Below are positions 47,006-56,823 of a stretch of DNA of 56,823 nt, in pieces. A program made the position numbers and the translations under genes. The notes beneath the pieces were generated by a model. That model ran no database searches. It saw only the letters and a list, made by a program, of their open reading frames with translations, and was not told the DNA's origin. The stretch covers positions 1-56,823 of the forward strand of contig JALLOG010000007.1 of assembly GCA_027717645.1 (NCBI GenBank), written 5' to 3'. Position 1 is the first letter of the stretch, and each line of letters starts with the position of its first letter. The stretch is from Desulfobacterota bacterium AH_259_B03_O07 (GTDB lineage: Bacteria > Desulfobacterota_D > UBA1144 > Nemesobacterales > CSP1-2).

Positions 47006-47623
47006 ATGAACTGGTTGGATATTGTAATATTAATAATAATCTCGCTTTTTGCACTTCTTGGTATAAGGCGAGGTTTTATTAGGGGCACGCTTTCATTCCT
47101 GGCAATAATCGTGGGAATGGTAATAGGTTTAATGTTCTATGAGCTTACTGGTCAAGTACTTATTAATACAGGGTTGATAGATAATAAATCAATTGCTAGT
47201 GTTTTAGGTTTTATACTACTAGCCGTGATCTGCTATATTTTGATCCAATTGCTTGCTTGGTTGCTTACAAAACTGATGGGGGCTCTACATTTAAGCATTA
47301 TTGACAGAATTGCAGGAGGATTCTTGGGTGTCATAATTGGAGTTATAGTAGTTTTTTTTATAATTTCTGGGCTTGGATTCTTTTACAAAGAAAACGAACC
47401 ACCTTTAAAGGAGTCCGTTGTCGTACCTTATATAAGTGTCAGTTATGAGATAATTAAAGAAACCGTGCCCGAGGATTTTAAAGAACACTTGATTCTAACT
47501 AGGAAAATTATCCAAAACGAGGGAAAGAAAGCGATATTAAGATTAAAGGAATCTGATAGGGTTAAGGAAGTTATTGAAGTTATTAAAGACGAGAAGGGTA
47601 AGCAACAACAACAAAAAAAATAA
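47006..47623 (+). CDS. CvpA family membrane protein
   Basis: 205 residues with about four transmembrane helices starting LDIVILIIISLFALLGIRRGFIRG, the CvpA N-terminus, and IIDRIAGGFLGVIIGVIVVFF. Members are linked to colicin V export and bile resistance in other bacteria. The charged C-terminal tail ends with KGKQQQQKK. It sits 203 bases before fbp, on the same strand. Confidence 0.85.
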   Translation: MNWLDIVILIIISLFALLGIRRGFIRGTLSFLAIIVGMVIGLMFYELTGQVLINTGLIDNKSIASVLGFILLAVICYILIQLLAWLLTKLMGALHLSIIDRIAGGFLGVIIGVIVVFFIISGLGFFYKENEPPLKESVVVPYISVSYEIIKETVPEDFKEHLILTRKIIQNEGKKAILRLKESDRVKEVIEVIKDEKGKQQQQKK

Positions 47624-47825
47624 AATGTAGCAGAAACCTTTAAGTTTCCGTTTAACATGTGTAGTTGATAAAGTTATTAGGGTTTTACAAAGAGAGTTTA
47701 TCGTTCCCAAATGTCCTTAATTAGTGATCCACGTATAAGTAGTTGATGAATACCTGATCACTGCCTTAGAGTATGACAATTTTGGAAGGTTTTCAGGGTT
47801 CGATTTTTTTGGTAACATTACTTAT

Positions 47826-48854
47826 ATGATAGGCATTGAAACATTAGACGAGTTTATTATCAGAAGACAGTCAGATTTTCCTTACGCACAGGGTGAGTTG
47901 TCCAGATTGTTAAGGGATATAGGTTTAGCTGCTAAAGTTGTTAATAGAGAGGTTAACAAGGCGGGTCTTGTCGATATATTGGGTAGCACTGGTACTACAA
48001 ATGTCCAGGGAGAAGAGGTTAAGAAGTTGGATGTTTTTGCAAATTTGAGATTTATTGGGGCTTTAAAATTGGGTGGGCAAAGCTGTGGAGTAGCGTCTGA
48101 AGAAAATAAATCATTCGTTACCTTTGACGATGAAATATCGAAAAACGCTAAATATGTCGTCTCGCTTGACCCATTGGATGGTTCGTCGAATATTGATGTG
48201 AATGTTTCTGTTGGGACCACTTTCTCAATCTATAGGACTGTTTCTCCATCGGGAACTTGTTCAATTGAAGATTTTCTTCAAAGAGGTTCAGAACAGGCCG
48301 CCGCTGGTTACGTAATCTACGGATCTTCTACTATGCTTGTATACACAACGGGTAAAGGTGTTAATGGTTTTACTCTGGACCCTTCAATTGGAGAGTTTTG
48401 TCTTTCTCATCCGAATATGCAGATTCCTAAGAATGGAAAAACCTATTCTATAAATCAAGGATATTTCATTGGCTTTCCTGATGGAGTAAAAGAATATATC
48501 AGATACTGTAAAGAGGATGATAAGGCTACTAACCGTCCCTATTCTTTAAGATATATCGGCTCAATGGTGGCAGATATTCACAGGAATTTGATAACAGGCG
48601 GCATATTTATATATCCTACGACGAGAGGTTCACCCAAGGGTAAATTGAGGCTTTTATATGAATGCAATCCAATGGCCTATATTGTTGAGCAAGCGGGGGG
48701 TAGAGCTACTGATGGCTTTAATCGTATCTTAGATCTTGAGGTTACCGAACTCCATCAAAGAACGCCCATTTTTATCGGCTCTGAGGAAATGGTTTTAAAT
48801 GCCGAAGGGTTTATGAGGGAGTACTCATCGAGGGTACCGAAAAGAGGAAAGTAG
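47826..48854 (+). CDS. fbp: Class I fructose-1,6-bisphosphatase
   Basis: 342 residues. The catalytic and metal site [26 protein letters not shown] (here joined in two parts) and [11 protein letters not shown] fit class I FBPase, as does the allosteric-domain-like N-terminus ([18 protein letters not shown]). It hydrolyses fructose 1,6-bisphosphate to F6P in gluconeogenesis. It faces the fbaB-pgk-gap cluster (opposite strand), which forms a central carbon region. Confidence 0.94.
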   Translation: MIGIETLDEFIIRRQSDFPYAQGELSRLLRDIGLAAKVVNREVNKAGLVDILGSTGTTNVQGEEVKKLDVFANLRFIGALKLGGQSCGVASEENKSFVTFDDEISKNAKYVVSLDPLDGSSNIDVNVSVGTTFSIYRTVSPSGTCSIEDFLQRGSEQAAAGYVIYGSSTMLVYTTGKGVNGFTLDPSIGEFCLSHPNMQIPKNGKTYSINQGYFIGFPDGVKEYIRYCKEDDKATNRPYSLRYIGSMVADIHRNLITGGIFIYPTTRGSPKGKLRLLYECNPMAYIVEQAGGRATDGFNRILDLEVTELHQRTPIFIGSEEMVLNAEGFMREYSSRVPKRGK

Positions 48855-48894
48855 TTTCATGATTGTTCCTTTTCCCTGAGAGAGATGAGGGAAT

Positions 48895-49380
48895 GATTAA
48901 CATTTGTAGGAGTGCCATCCGTGGTGCGAAATAAGAATCGCGGCTGGAAGCCGCTCTTACAGCGGCATGTCAACCCCGAGTGCTTCCGTGAGGTATCCAC
49001 AATGTTTATTTTTTTCTTTGTCTTGATACAAAGAAACAACCCTTCGACCGAGTTCAGGACAAGGCTACCCAAAAATTTAGCTAAAAATCATACACTCCGA
49101 CTAAAAAATTCGAATTCAACCTCAGTCCGCGAATTTTTCTTTACGCCTACGTTCAGGATTTTTTAACGCAATTTTTGGAATGCCAAACTTAATATTCTGG
49201 ATTTCTTTTTTCCTGGGAGAAATGAGGGAATTATTAACATTTGTAGATAGGCGGGGTTTTCTAACCCCGCTGGAATCGCAGCAAGATGCTGCTCCTAGAA
49301 TTTGTTAATTTGTCTACAAGGAATCGCAGCAAGCATCTGCTGAACTTGTCTCAGGAATGCTGCTCCTACATATGGTTACT
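48895..49380. repeat. REP-like palindromes and a CTTGAT-core repeat
   Basis: The 531-base gap between fbp and fbaB has no gene. It holds a palindrome GTAGGAGTGCC...GCCGCTCTTAC at 48904-48961, a divergent CTTGAT-core repeat at 49014-49183, a perfect GCGGGGTT-TTCT-AACCCCGC at 49251-49270, and two GCAGCA...GCTGC hairpins. The TTCT loop is the same as the hairpin at 1-20 though the arms differ. Confidence 0.65.
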
Positions 49381-49385
49381 GTTTC

Positions 49386-50498
49386 CTATGCTACTGTAAT
49401 TTCCTTATTCAAATAAACGTTCTGGACCGCGTTAAGTATTTCCACACCGTCTTTCATCGGTCTCTGAAACGATTTTCTACCTGTAATTAGTCCCATTCCT
49501 CCGGCTCTTTTATTGATTATGGCTGTTCGCACTACTTTATATAGATCGTGTTCTCCGGAAGCACCTCCTGAGTTAATCAAGCCTGCTCTTCCCATATAAC
49601 AATTTATTACCTGATAGCGGTTTAAATCAATTGGATGATCAGAAGATAGTTTTGTATAAACCCTTTCGTCCGTTTCTCCGAATTTTAATGCAGTATATCC
49701 ACCATTGTTTTCTGCTAGTTTTTGTTTGACTATGTCAGCTTCAATAGTTGCACTCAAGTGATTGGCTTGTCCCGTCAAATCAGCTGAAAGATGGTAATCG
49801 GCCTCCTTGGTTTTAAAGGCGGGGTTTCTTAAATATGCCCAGAGTACTGTGACCAATCCGATACTATGTGCGTACCGGAAGGCCTCACTTATTTCTTGAA
49901 TCTGACGATTACTTTCCTCAGAACCATAATAAATCGTGGCTCCTACTGCCACAGCCCCCATTTCGAAAGCTTGATCAACGTTGGCAAATAAAATTTGATC
50001 ATAGGTGTTTGGATAAGAAAGAAGTTCGTTATGATTAATTTTAACTAAGAATGGAATCTTGTGAGCATACTTTCTGGAAACAGAGCCAAGTACTCCAAGT
50101 GTGGAAGCAACGGCGCTGCAACCCCCTTCAATCGCAAGTTTTACTATATTTTCCGGGTCAAAGTAAATAGGGTTTGGTGCGAATGAAGCGCCTGCTGAAT
50201 GTTCGATTCCCTGATCCACGGGTAGGATCGAGAGATACCCAGTGCCCGCCAAGCGACCAGTATTGAAAAGTAACTGCATGTTTCTCAAAACCGTGTTGGA
50301 CCTGTCCGAGGGAACCATTATCTCGTCAATAAAAGAAGGACCGGGTAAATGGAGCTGGTTTTTCGGGATGGTTCTACATTTATGATTGAGAAGATAATCA
50401 GCCTCATTTCCCAATATACTAACTAAAGATTCCATGTCTTCTTTTACGGTTTTTTTCTCTTTTAGCTTAGGATTTGCCAATTTTAACCCCCTCTTCAT
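49386..50498 (-). CDS. fbaB: Class I fructose-bisphosphate aldolase (FbaB/DhnA type)
   Basis: 370 residues. Matches E. coli-type FbaB through [90 protein letters not shown] and [15 protein letters not shown]. The Schiff-base lysine is in the DIVKQK strand by family comparison. Splits F1,6BP into triose phosphates. 173 bases after pgk on the same strand, likely same transcription unit. Confidence 0.93.
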   Translation of the reverse strand: MKRGLKLANPKLKEKKTVKEDMESLVSILGNEADYLLNHKCRTIPKNQLHLPGPSFIDEIMVPSDRSNTVLRNMQLLFNTGRLAGTGYLSILPVDQGIEHSAGASFAPNPIYFDPENIVKLAIEGGCSAVASTLGVLGSVSRKYAHKIPFLVKINHNELLSYPNTYDQILFANVDQAFEMGAVAVGATIYYGSEESNRQIQEISEAFRYAHSIGLVTVLWAYLRNPAFKTKEADYHLSADLTGQANHLSATIEADIVKQKLAENNGGYTALKFGETDERVYTKLSSDHPIDLNRYQVINCYMGRAGLINSGGASGEHDLYKVVRTAIINKRAGGMGLITGRKSFQRPMKDGVEILNAVQNVYLNKEITVA

Positions 50499-50671
50499 TG
50501 TTATTGTTGATTTTCTATCTAATACTACAATATGTAAATAAACTTATCTATATTAAAGTAGATAATGCTTAATACTGAGAGCCAATAAGATTTATAATAG
50601 ATAATATTCTTGGGGACTTAGGGTTTAACGGGAACCGTTTGCTATTTTTTTATTAACAACTTTAATTACTT

Positions 50672-51892
50672 TCAATTGGAGACTGAATGAAGGATTACTC
50701 TTTTGTCATTTAGTATCGAAATGCCTGGAAGCTCCTCTCCCCCTAAGAACTCAAGACTGGCACCACCACCGGTAGACATATGAACTATTTCAGAGTCCAA
50801 AACCTCCGCTTTTCTTATAGCAGATACGGTTTCACCGCCCCCTACAACCGTAGTTGCTCCACGCCATGTAGCAAGAGCTACAGCACGTGCTATATGTGTA
50901 GTACCTGCCGAGAAGTCGTCGACTTCAAATACTCCCATGGGTCCGTTCCAGAATATAAGACCATTGCCTTTAATGAATGAAGTGAAATGGGCAACTGTTT
51001 TAGGTCCTATATCGAAGCCATGCAGTTCCTCAGGTATTTCTCCATCAACTAGCATGCAGGTTTTTCTCTTTTCAAAACTCTCAGCAACTACATGGTCTAT
51101 TGGCAGCGATATCTTATCTCCGTGTTTCAAAATAGCCTTCTTTGCCCAATCAATCATCTCATGTTCAGTTATTGATTGTCCTACACTAACACCACTGGCT
51201 TTGAGAAAGGTGTAGGCTACTCCTCCACCTATCAGGACTTTATCAGCCTTTTTCAATAAATTCTTGAGAGCGTTGATCTTGTCTTTTATTTTTGCTCCTC
51301 CCACGATCACCGTATAAGGATGGTCAGGATTGTCCCGTAGATTTTTTAGAAATTTAAGTTCTTTGTCTACTAGAAATCCCGCAAGCCTTTTATCAAAGTA
51401 AAATGCCGTTCCATAAGTCGAGGAATGTTTTCGATGTGATGTACCAAATGCATCATTTACATATATGTCTGCAAGCGATGCTAGTTCTTTAGAAAAGTCT
51501 GTATCGTTTTCTGCTTCTTCCTTATGATATCTCAGGTTCTCAAGGAGCAACACATTTCTTCTTGGGAGTTTATCTATTGCTGCTCTTACATCGTTTCCAA
51601 TTACCTTGCCCATGAATTTTACGGGCTTGCCAAGAAGTTCAGAGAGACGCGATGCAATAGGTTTTAATGAAAGGCTTGGCATCTGTCTCCCCTTCGGCCG
51701 ACCAAGGTGAGATGCGAGAATTACTTTTGCTCCCTTATCTACGAGGAAATCAATTGTGGGTATGGCTCTTCTGATTCTATAGTCTTCGCTTATTATTCCA
51801 TCTCTAATAGGCACATTAAAGTCCGCCCTTACTAAGACTCGCTTACCTTTGAGTTCGGAACTGGATAAGTCGGAAATTACCTGTTTATCCAT
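50672..51892 (-). CDS. pgk: Phosphoglycerate kinase
   Basis: 406 residues. N-terminal RVLVRADFNVPI, VILASHLGRPKG, VYVNDAFGTSHRKHSS-type motif (IYVNDAFGTSHRKHSS) and C-terminal nucleotide-site IFWNGPMGVFEV with VVGGGETVSAI are all complete. The ATG overlaps the gap stop codon by one base (TAATG), so translation is coupled to gap. Confidence 0.96.
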   Translation of the reverse strand: MDKQVISDLSSSELKGKRVLVRADFNVPIRDGIISEDYRIRRAIPTIDFLVDKGAKVILASHLGRPKGRQMPSLSLKPIASRLSELLGKPVKFMGKVIGNDVRAAIDKLPRRNVLLLENLRYHKEEAENDTDFSKELASLADIYVNDAFGTSHRKHSSTYGTAFYFDKRLAGFLVDKELKFLKNLRDNPDHPYTVIVGGAKIKDKINALKNLLKKADKVLIGGGVAYTFLKASGVSVGQSITEHEMIDWAKKAILKHGDKISLPIDHVVAESFEKRKTCMLVDGEIPEELHGFDIGPKTVAHFTSFIKGNGLIFWNGPMGVFEVDDFSAGTTHIARAVALATWRGATTVVGGGETVSAIRKAEVLDSEIVHMSTGGGASLEFLGGEELPGISILNDKRVILHSVSN

Positions 51893-52899
51893 TAGTTTTG
51901 AGCTCCTATAATCTGCATCAAGTCAACTACCCTTGAAGAGTAACCATATTCGTTATCGTACCATCCAATAACTTTTATAAGTGTCCCATCCACAACATTG
52001 GTAAGAGGGGAATCAAAAATTGCTGAGTGTGGGTCGCCGATAAAATCTGATGAGACAAGTTCTTCGTCCAAATATCTCAAATATCCATTTAGCACCCCCT
52101 CAGATGCTTCCCTAAAACTTGTATTTACTGCCTCTACAGTCGTTTCTTTCTCAACTTCACAGCTAAAGTCAACCAAGGATACATCAGCTGTTGGAACCCT
52201 CATAGCCACCGCGCTTAACTTTCCTTTTAACTCTGGAAATATCAGTTCGATAGCTTTAGCAGCGCCTGTGCTTGTTGGTATTATCGAGAGTGCTGCTGCA
52301 CGGGCTCGTCTCAAATCCTTATGCGGAGCGTCGAGTATTCTCTGATCATTAGTGTATGAGTGGATCGTAGACATCTCACCCCTTTTTATTCGGAAATTCT
52401 CATGAAGTACTTTGACTAAAATTCCGAAACAATTTGTAGTGCAAGAGGCGTTAGATATAATGTGGTGTTTTGAATGATTATAGAGTTCATCATTCGCCCC
52501 TAGAACCGTGGTAAAGTCTACTTCTCCACTTGCAGGGGCGGTAATTATTACCTTCTTGACTGTAGCTCCGAGATGTGCAGACGCAGCCTCCTTGGTTCTA
52601 AAGATTCCACTGGCGTCTGCTACCAATTCTGCTCCAACATCTTCCCAGGAAATTTGCTCAGGGTTTCTTTCTGAAAATACTCTAATACTATTACCGTCGA
52701 CGATTATATGACCGTTTTCGGATTTAACTGATCCTCTATATGGACCAAAGATTGAGTCATATTTGAAGAGGTGAGCAAGTGTTTTGGCATCTGTAATATC
52801 GTTAATCCCTACAAAATCTATCCCTTTTCTATCCAGACCAATTCTTAGAATGTGTCTACCAATTCTTCCAAAGCCATTGATACCTATCTTGATTGGCAT
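51892..52899 (-). CDS. gap: Glyceraldehyde-3-phosphate dehydrogenase
   Basis: 335 residues. NAD-binding INGFGRIGRHILR; catalytic Cys in ISNASCTTNCFGILVK; S-loop RRARAAALSIIPTSTGAAKAI; WYDNEYGYSSRVVD near the C-terminus. First gene of a gap-pgk pair. The aspartate near residue 33 (GINDITD) suits NAD specificity. The upstream gap 52900-53209 shows no gene. Confidence 0.96.
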   Translation of the reverse strand: MPIKIGINGFGRIGRHILRIGLDRKGIDFVGINDITDAKTLAHLFKYDSIFGPYRGSVKSENGHIIVDGNSIRVFSERNPEQISWEDVGAELVADASGIFRTKEAASAHLGATVKKVIITAPASGEVDFTTVLGANDELYNHSKHHIISNASCTTNCFGILVKVLHENFRIKRGEMSTIHSYTNDQRILDAPHKDLRRARAAALSIIPTSTGAAKAIELIFPELKGKLSAVAMRVPTADVSLVDFSCEVEKETTVEAVNTSFREASEGVLNGYLRYLDEELVSSDFIGDPHSAIFDSPLTNVVDGTLIKVIGWYDNEYGYSSRVVDLMQIIGAQN

Positions 52900-53209
52900 T
52901 ATGAAACCCCCCCGATAAGGAGTTGAATAAAGAGATTAAATAAAGGTAACAAAATTACCTATTCTAAACAATTGAGTCAAGGTTAATTGGTAAGCTAAGA
53001 AGAATTGATCCTGTACAACAAGAATACAAAGCTAGACGCGATAATTTACAATGGCCTTGTGGTGTATTGCGTTGTTAAGAAACTCGGAATATTTTTATTT
53101 CCTACATCGATTGTCAAGGATTTAAATTTCTTTAACCCGATCAAAATTCTGGACGGATGATTTTAACTTGAAAATTCGCTGTAGCTTGCAACAGGGTATA
53201 CACTGTATT

Positions 53210-53517
53210 GTCATTGCTGTAGATGTTAGATATTTCGGGGACAATGTTTTAGACCTTCAATGCATCTTATCTCTAAATCTCTCAGAAAGAAAACGGTTTA
53301 AACGGGCATTCAAAAAATTGCCAAAATCAATTCCGAAAGCCTAAAAAAAAGATTTAGGGTTGGGGCTGAATTAAATATTTTTAGCTTGAGGAATTGATTT
53401 AATAAATCCTAATTTTTTGACAGCCCTTGATTTTTGTTACTTTGTATCAAGACAAAGTAAAATAATTCAAAATTTACAAATTCTGTCCACGATTTACGTA
53501 ACATCTACAATAATGAC
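53210..53517. mobile_element. MITE-like repeat, most complete copy (inverted)
   Basis: Begins GTCATTGCTGTAGATGTTAG and ends ACGTAACATCTACAATAATGAC: terminal inverted repeats of about 19 bp with 2 mismatches. Inside, in reverse sense, are the CTTTGTATCAAGACAAAG core and the hairpin arms GGAATTGATTT/AAATCAATTCC and CAAAAAATT/AATTTTTTG. About 308 bp, no ORF. It explains most of the gap 52900-53679 upstream of argC. Confidence 0.8.
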
Positions 53518-53679
53518 TGCAAGGACTTTCTCCAAATTTGAAGATACCCTCCAGCTTGCTGCAGGGAGCTTCGTTGAGAATTGAAATTTTTTGCAAAAAA
53601 CGGAGTAAATACGTTTAATGACTGAAAATATTCACAATAACTTGTAATTATTATGATTCCCAGATATTTTTGAGTTTAA

Positions 53680-54720
53680 ATGGAAAAGAAAAAAGTCGCT
53701 ATACTCGGAGCAAGCGGTTATACAGGGAGTGATCTTTTAAGATTACTGTTGATACACCCAAATGTTGAGGTTACCTATTTAACCGCTGACAAACACTCCG
53801 GCAAACTCATATCAGATGTTTTTCCCAATCTCAGGGATTTAATTGATTTAGAGCTTCAACCCCTTGATCCTAATTCAATACCTGGCGATGTTGACATAGT
53901 TTTTTGCGCATTGCCTCACGGTAAATCCGCTTCAATAGTTAAAGAGCTTTTTAATAGGTCTATTCATATTATAGATTTAGGCGCGGATTTCAGATTGAGT
54001 TATGAGAATTATAAGAAATGGTACGGTGAACACCCATGTCCCGATCTTATATCTGAAGCGGTATATGGAATTACTGAATTGAAGAAGTCGGATATTGCAA
54101 GAGCGAAGCTAGTCGCAAATCCGGGTTGTTACCCTGAATCGGCTATTCTCGGTTTGGCCCCACTGCTTCAAAGGAAGCTTATAGATGAAGAATCGATTAT
54201 CATTGATTCTAAATCGGGTGTTTCGGGAGCTGGGAGGTCTCCAGAACTCTCATACCTTTTTTGTGAAGTGAATGAGGGGATTAAAGCTTATAAAGTAGGA
54301 GAACACCGCCATACTCCGGAAATTAATGAAGTCCTATCGGAATACACCGGAACTGAGGTATCAGTTTCATTCACACCGCACTTAATCCCTATGGATAGAG
54401 GTATACTTTCAACAATCTATGTGAGACTAAAAGATGGGCTGAAAAGCTCTGAGCTGTTGGATGAATATGATGAATTTTATGATGGCAAAAAATTCATAAG
54501 AATCAGAAATGAGAACGAATTCCCGTCAACCGTGGAGGTTAGGGGGTCTAATTTCTGTGATATAGGTATAAAATCAGATCCAGCTAAAAAAACTGCCATT
54601 ATAATTTCGGTTATTGACAATCTTGTAAAAGGAGCTTCGGGACAGGCAATTCAGAATATGAATGTCATGATGGAGTTTGATGAATCTACTGGTCTTGATT
54701 TACCTCCATTGTTTCCTTAG
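53680..54720 (+). CDS. argC: N-acetyl-gamma-glutamyl-phosphate reductase
   Basis: 346 residues. Rossmann start ILGASGYTGSDLLRLLLIHP; catalytic Cys in VANPGCYPESAILGLAPLL; the ISKSGVSGAGR-like motif (DSKSGVSGAGRSPE); HRHTPEI and SFTPHLIPMDRGI. Third step of arginine synthesis in the cytosol. A single gene. Confidence 0.95.
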   Translation: MEKKKVAILGASGYTGSDLLRLLLIHPNVEVTYLTADKHSGKLISDVFPNLRDLIDLELQPLDPNSIPGDVDIVFCALPHGKSASIVKELFNRSIHIIDLGADFRLSYENYKKWYGEHPCPDLISEAVYGITELKKSDIARAKLVANPGCYPESAILGLAPLLQRKLIDEESIIIDSKSGVSGAGRSPELSYLFCEVNEGIKAYKVGEHRHTPEINEVLSEYTGTEVSVSFTPHLIPMDRGILSTIYVRLKDGLKSSELLDEYDEFYDGKKFIRIRNENEFPSTVEVRGSNFCDIGIKSDPAKKTAIIISVIDNLVKGASGQAIQNMNVMMEFDESTGLDLPPLFP

Positions 54721-54780
54721 AAATTATTTAGTTCAAATTTAATACGTTCTGCTTCACTTACTGTTTTTAAATATTCTGTT

Positions 54781-55968
54781 TTATTTAGAAACGCCATACA
54801 TAGAGTCTCCCCCATTGATTTCTCTGATTCTCTCAACGATCTTTGGCAGAACCTCAATCACCCTGTCTATATCATCTTCTTGATTAAAGTTCCCAAAGCT
54901 GAATCTAATAGACGATAATGCTTGCTTTTTGGATAAACCCATTGCTAGAAGTACATGGGATGGATCTACATTGCCCTCTGAGCATGCGGAACCAGTTGAA
55001 ACGGCGATTCCTTCAAGGTCAAGGTTCATAACTAATGATTCTCCTTCTACATCTTCTAGGCTTAAATTTAATGTATTAGAAATCCTCTTTTCAGGGTGGC
55101 CGTTGAGTTTTACACCGCTAATCTTCTCTGTAATTTTCCTATGAAGGCTGTCTCTAAGCCGTTTTATCCTGACTTCTGACTTCTGACTTCTGGCTTCTTC
55201 TTTAACAATTTCGCATGCCTTGCCCATTCCAACTATTGCCGGCACATCTTCTGTTCCAGAGCGATTCCCTCTTTCCTGTCCTCCACCATGAATAAGGGGT
55301 TTGGTTTTTGTTCCGCTATTGATATATAAAGCTCCCGCACCTTTGGGTCCATATATCTTATGAGATGAAAAAGAAAAGAGGTCAATTGAAAGATCCTTAA
55401 CGCTAACTCTAATATCAAGCTTTCCTACAGCTTGGGCTGCGTCAGTGTGAAATATGACTCCCCTTTCCCTGACAATTTCTCCAATCTCTTTGATAGGCAT
55501 AATCACGCCTGTTTCGTTGTTTACGAACATAATTGAAACAAGAATAGTATCGTCAGTTATGGCTTCTCTAAGTTCGTCCAGGTCTATTAGACCATCTTCA
55601 TCAACCCCAAGAAAAGTAGTTCTGAAACCTAGGGTTTCAAGAAATTTGAAGCACTCAAGAACCGAGGCATGTTCAACTTGAGTTGTAATTAAGTGATTTC
55701 CTAATTCCCTTAAAGCAAACGCTGCTCCTTTTATTGCAAAGTTATTACTTTCACTTCCACCTGAAGTAAAAATAATTTCTTTTTCTTTAGTATCAAGGAA
55801 TTCTGCAATCCTTTCTCTGGAAGTATCAAGGGCTGCTTTGCCCCTACTGCCAAAGGAGTGAATGCTCGAAGGGTTTCCATATTCCTCTTTAAAATAAGGA
55901 ACCATGGTCTCATAAACTCGAGGATCTATAGGCGTCGTAGCGTTATAGTCCAGGTATATAGTTCTCAT
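54781..55968 (-). CDS. iscS: Cysteine desulfurase (IscS/NifS)
   Basis: 395 residues of a PLP-dependent class V aminotransferase fold. PLP lysine in SFSSHKIYGPKGAGALYI; catalytic Cys in VSTGSACSEGNVDPSHVL; HTDAAQAVGKL also fits. It removes sulfur from cysteine for Fe-S clusters and tRNA thiolation. An oddity: codons near residue 258-266 (ARSQKSEVR) come from a 7-base tandem repeat (55170-55197), making a slightly longer helix than usual. Two bases after cysE. Confidence 0.93.
   Translation of the reverse strand: MRTIYLDYNATTPIDPRVYETMVPYFKEEYGNPSSIHSFGSRGKAALDTSRERIAEFLDTKEKEIIFTSGGSESNNFAIKGAAFALRELGNHLITTQVEHASVLECFKFLETLGFRTTFLGVDEDGLIDLDELREAITDDTILVSIMFVNNETGVIMPIKEIGEIVRERGVIFHTDAAQAVGKLDIRVSVKDLSIDLFSFSSHKIYGPKGAGALYINSGTKTKPLIHGGGQERGNRSGTEDVPAIVGMGKACEIVKEEARSQKSEVRIKRLRDSLHRKITEKISGVKLNGHPEKRISNTLNLSLEDVEGESLVMNLDLEGIAVSTGSACSEGNVDPSHVLLAMGLSKKQALSSIRFSFGNFNQEDDIDRVIEVLPKIVERIREINGGDSMYGVSK
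55170..55197. repeat. Heptanucleotide tandem repeat inside iscS
   Basis: TGACTTC three times in perfect tandem plus one imperfect unit TGGCTTC, within the cysteine desulfurase reading frame. Because the unit is 7 bases, gain or loss of one copy would shift the frame. Confidence 0.85.
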
Positions 55969-55970
55969 CT

Positions 55971-56666
55971 TTACTTTGTTTTTACTACTTTTAAAACTCG
56001 TTTTTCTTCTTTTGTTTTTTTGAGTTTGCTTTCTAGTACTTGAGTTCGTTTTTCTAACTTTTTAATATGCTCAATTAGGGATTGTAAAACTCTTTCCTCC
56101 GGATCAGGCAACTTGTGATGATCAAGCCCTTGATAAACCGGGGACTCCTCTTTAGGTATTATTTTCCCTGGTATTCCAATTACGCTTGAATTTGGTGAAA
56201 CATTTTTTATGACTATCGAGTTTGCACCTATTTTGCTGTTTTTACCAACGGTAAGAGGTCCTAAAATCTTTGCCCCTGCACCCATAGTGACGTTGCTTTC
56301 AATTATGGGCTGACGCTTTCCTCTGGTAAAGCTCGTTCCCCTGAGTGTTACTCCATGATATATCGTAACATTTTCTCCGATTTCGGAAGTTTCACCAAGA
56401 ACTACACCCATTCCATGATCAATAAAAAAGCACTTACCTATTCTAGCTCCGGGATGTATTTCTATGCCAGTAACAAAACGAGATATATGTGATAAAAAGC
56501 TTGCGATTAGTTTTAACCGTTTGGCCCATAACCAAAAGGCTAAGCGATGAAAGAAAATTGCATGAAATTCACAATACGTGAGAATCACTTCTAGACCAGC
56601 TCTTGTGGCAGGATCTCTCTCAAATACGGCTTTAAAATCAGATCTTATTTCTTTTGAAATACCCAT
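55971..56666 (-). CDS. cysE: Serine O-acetyltransferase CysE
   Basis: 231 residues. N-terminal helical part ([32 protein letters not shown] in two parts) and left-handed beta-helix repeats [29 protein letters not shown]...[13 protein letters not shown], shown partly. Catalytic His is in IDHGMG. It makes O-acetylserine for cysteine synthesis. The C-terminal tail is a charged coil, longer than in E. coli. It is followed two bases later by iscS, so cysteine synthesis and sulfur transfer are paired. Confidence 0.92.
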   Translation of the reverse strand: MGISKEIRSDFKAVFERDPATRAGLEVILTYCEFHAIFFHRLAFWLWAKRLKLIASFLSHISRFVTGIEIHPGARIGKCFFIDHGMGVVLGETSEIGENVTIYHGVTLRGTSFTRGKRQPIIESNVTMGAGAKILGPLTVGKNSKIGANSIVIKNVSPNSSVIGIPGKIIPKEESPVYQGLDHHKLPDPEERVLQSLIEHIKKLEKRTQVLESKLKKTKEEKRVLKVVKTK

Positions 56667-56823
56667 AATTTATCCAGTGAATAAAAATAAAAAACAAAGG
56701 ATTATAAGTCAAGAAGAGAAAAATGGATAAGGTTAAATTTAGAAAGTTTTATGTAACTATAAATTACTTTATAGGGCTATGCACTTGACTGAAGTTGTCC
56801 TATATCTAGTGGTTCACTTTTCA

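Noticed and set aside
1-56823. tRNA or rRNA genes
   Set aside because: No T-loop (GGTTCRA) with matching acceptor stem and no rRNA-like stretch could be found by eye in the intergenic regions.

Overview
The window is AT-rich DNA from a Gram-negative bacterium. Gram-negative envelope genes support this: an AsmA-type inter-membrane bridge with a YnbE/YdbL-like lipoprotein, lytic transglycosylase, ClpAS and CvpA. The mix of a ClpA/ClpS pair, a B12-dependent acyl-CoA mutase large subunit without its B12 domain, a tricorn-type protease, an FTR1 permease fused to cytochrome c, and queC/queE would suit a deltaproteobacterial-like lineage (Dadabacteria or a related Desulfobacterota group). That placement is inference; there is no rRNA or tRNA gene here to settle it.

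Layout. 0-18.5 kb is mostly ordinary chromosome: folD, thiD, a short PrmA-like methyltransferase, a lytic transglycosylase with a GspC-like front domain, a giant AsmA-like protein plus lipoprotein, an ECF sigma/anti-sigma pair, a DM13 protein, aquaporin, an Asp/Asn beta-hydroxylase-like protein, a tricorn protease and a methyltransferase. 18.5-31.5 kb is an accessory segment full of broken genes and mobile-element debris. It holds an IS3 transposase fragment, a truncated DEAD-box helicase, an unassigned 688-residue possible glycosyltransferase, a MazEF-type toxin-antitoxin pair, a GC-rich Tat-exported FAD oxidoreductase with a decayed neighbour, a helicase-PLD defence-type protein that has lost its Walker A end, a PD-(D/E)XK-like nuclease with a damaged start, and a Fic protein. 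Four related repeats (about 18484, 22587, 24891 and 31235) separate these modules, and two of them carry a virtually identical 141-bp miniature transposon at exactly the same position. 31.9-56.8 kb returns to core genome: a lysozyme-like secreted protein, arfB, a LysE exporter, clpA-clpS, an N-acyltransferase-like protein, queE-queC, FTR1, rimI, an acyl-CoA mutase, a polyprenyl diphosphate synthase, cvpA, fbp, fbaB, pgk-gap, argC and iscS-cysE.

How the genes work together. gap-pgk overlap by one base and lie upstream of fbaB, with fbp nearby, forming a triose-phosphate/fructose-bisphosphate cluster for glycolysis and gluconeogenesis. cysE and iscS sit two bases apart and link cysteine synthesis to sulfur mobilisation. 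queC and queE are adjacent steps of 7-deazaguanine synthesis. ClpS and ClpA form an adaptor-unfoldase pair with a four-base overlap. The AsmA-like protein and lipoprotein form a likely envelope lipid-transport pair.

Intergenic DNA is unusually repetitive. One family of about 275-320 bp (termini resembling TGTAGATGTTA, core CTTTGTCTTGATACAAAG) has at least eight full, partial or variant copies. A second family of short REP-like hairpins has different stems but often the same small loops. The accessory segment is the part most worth a closer look.
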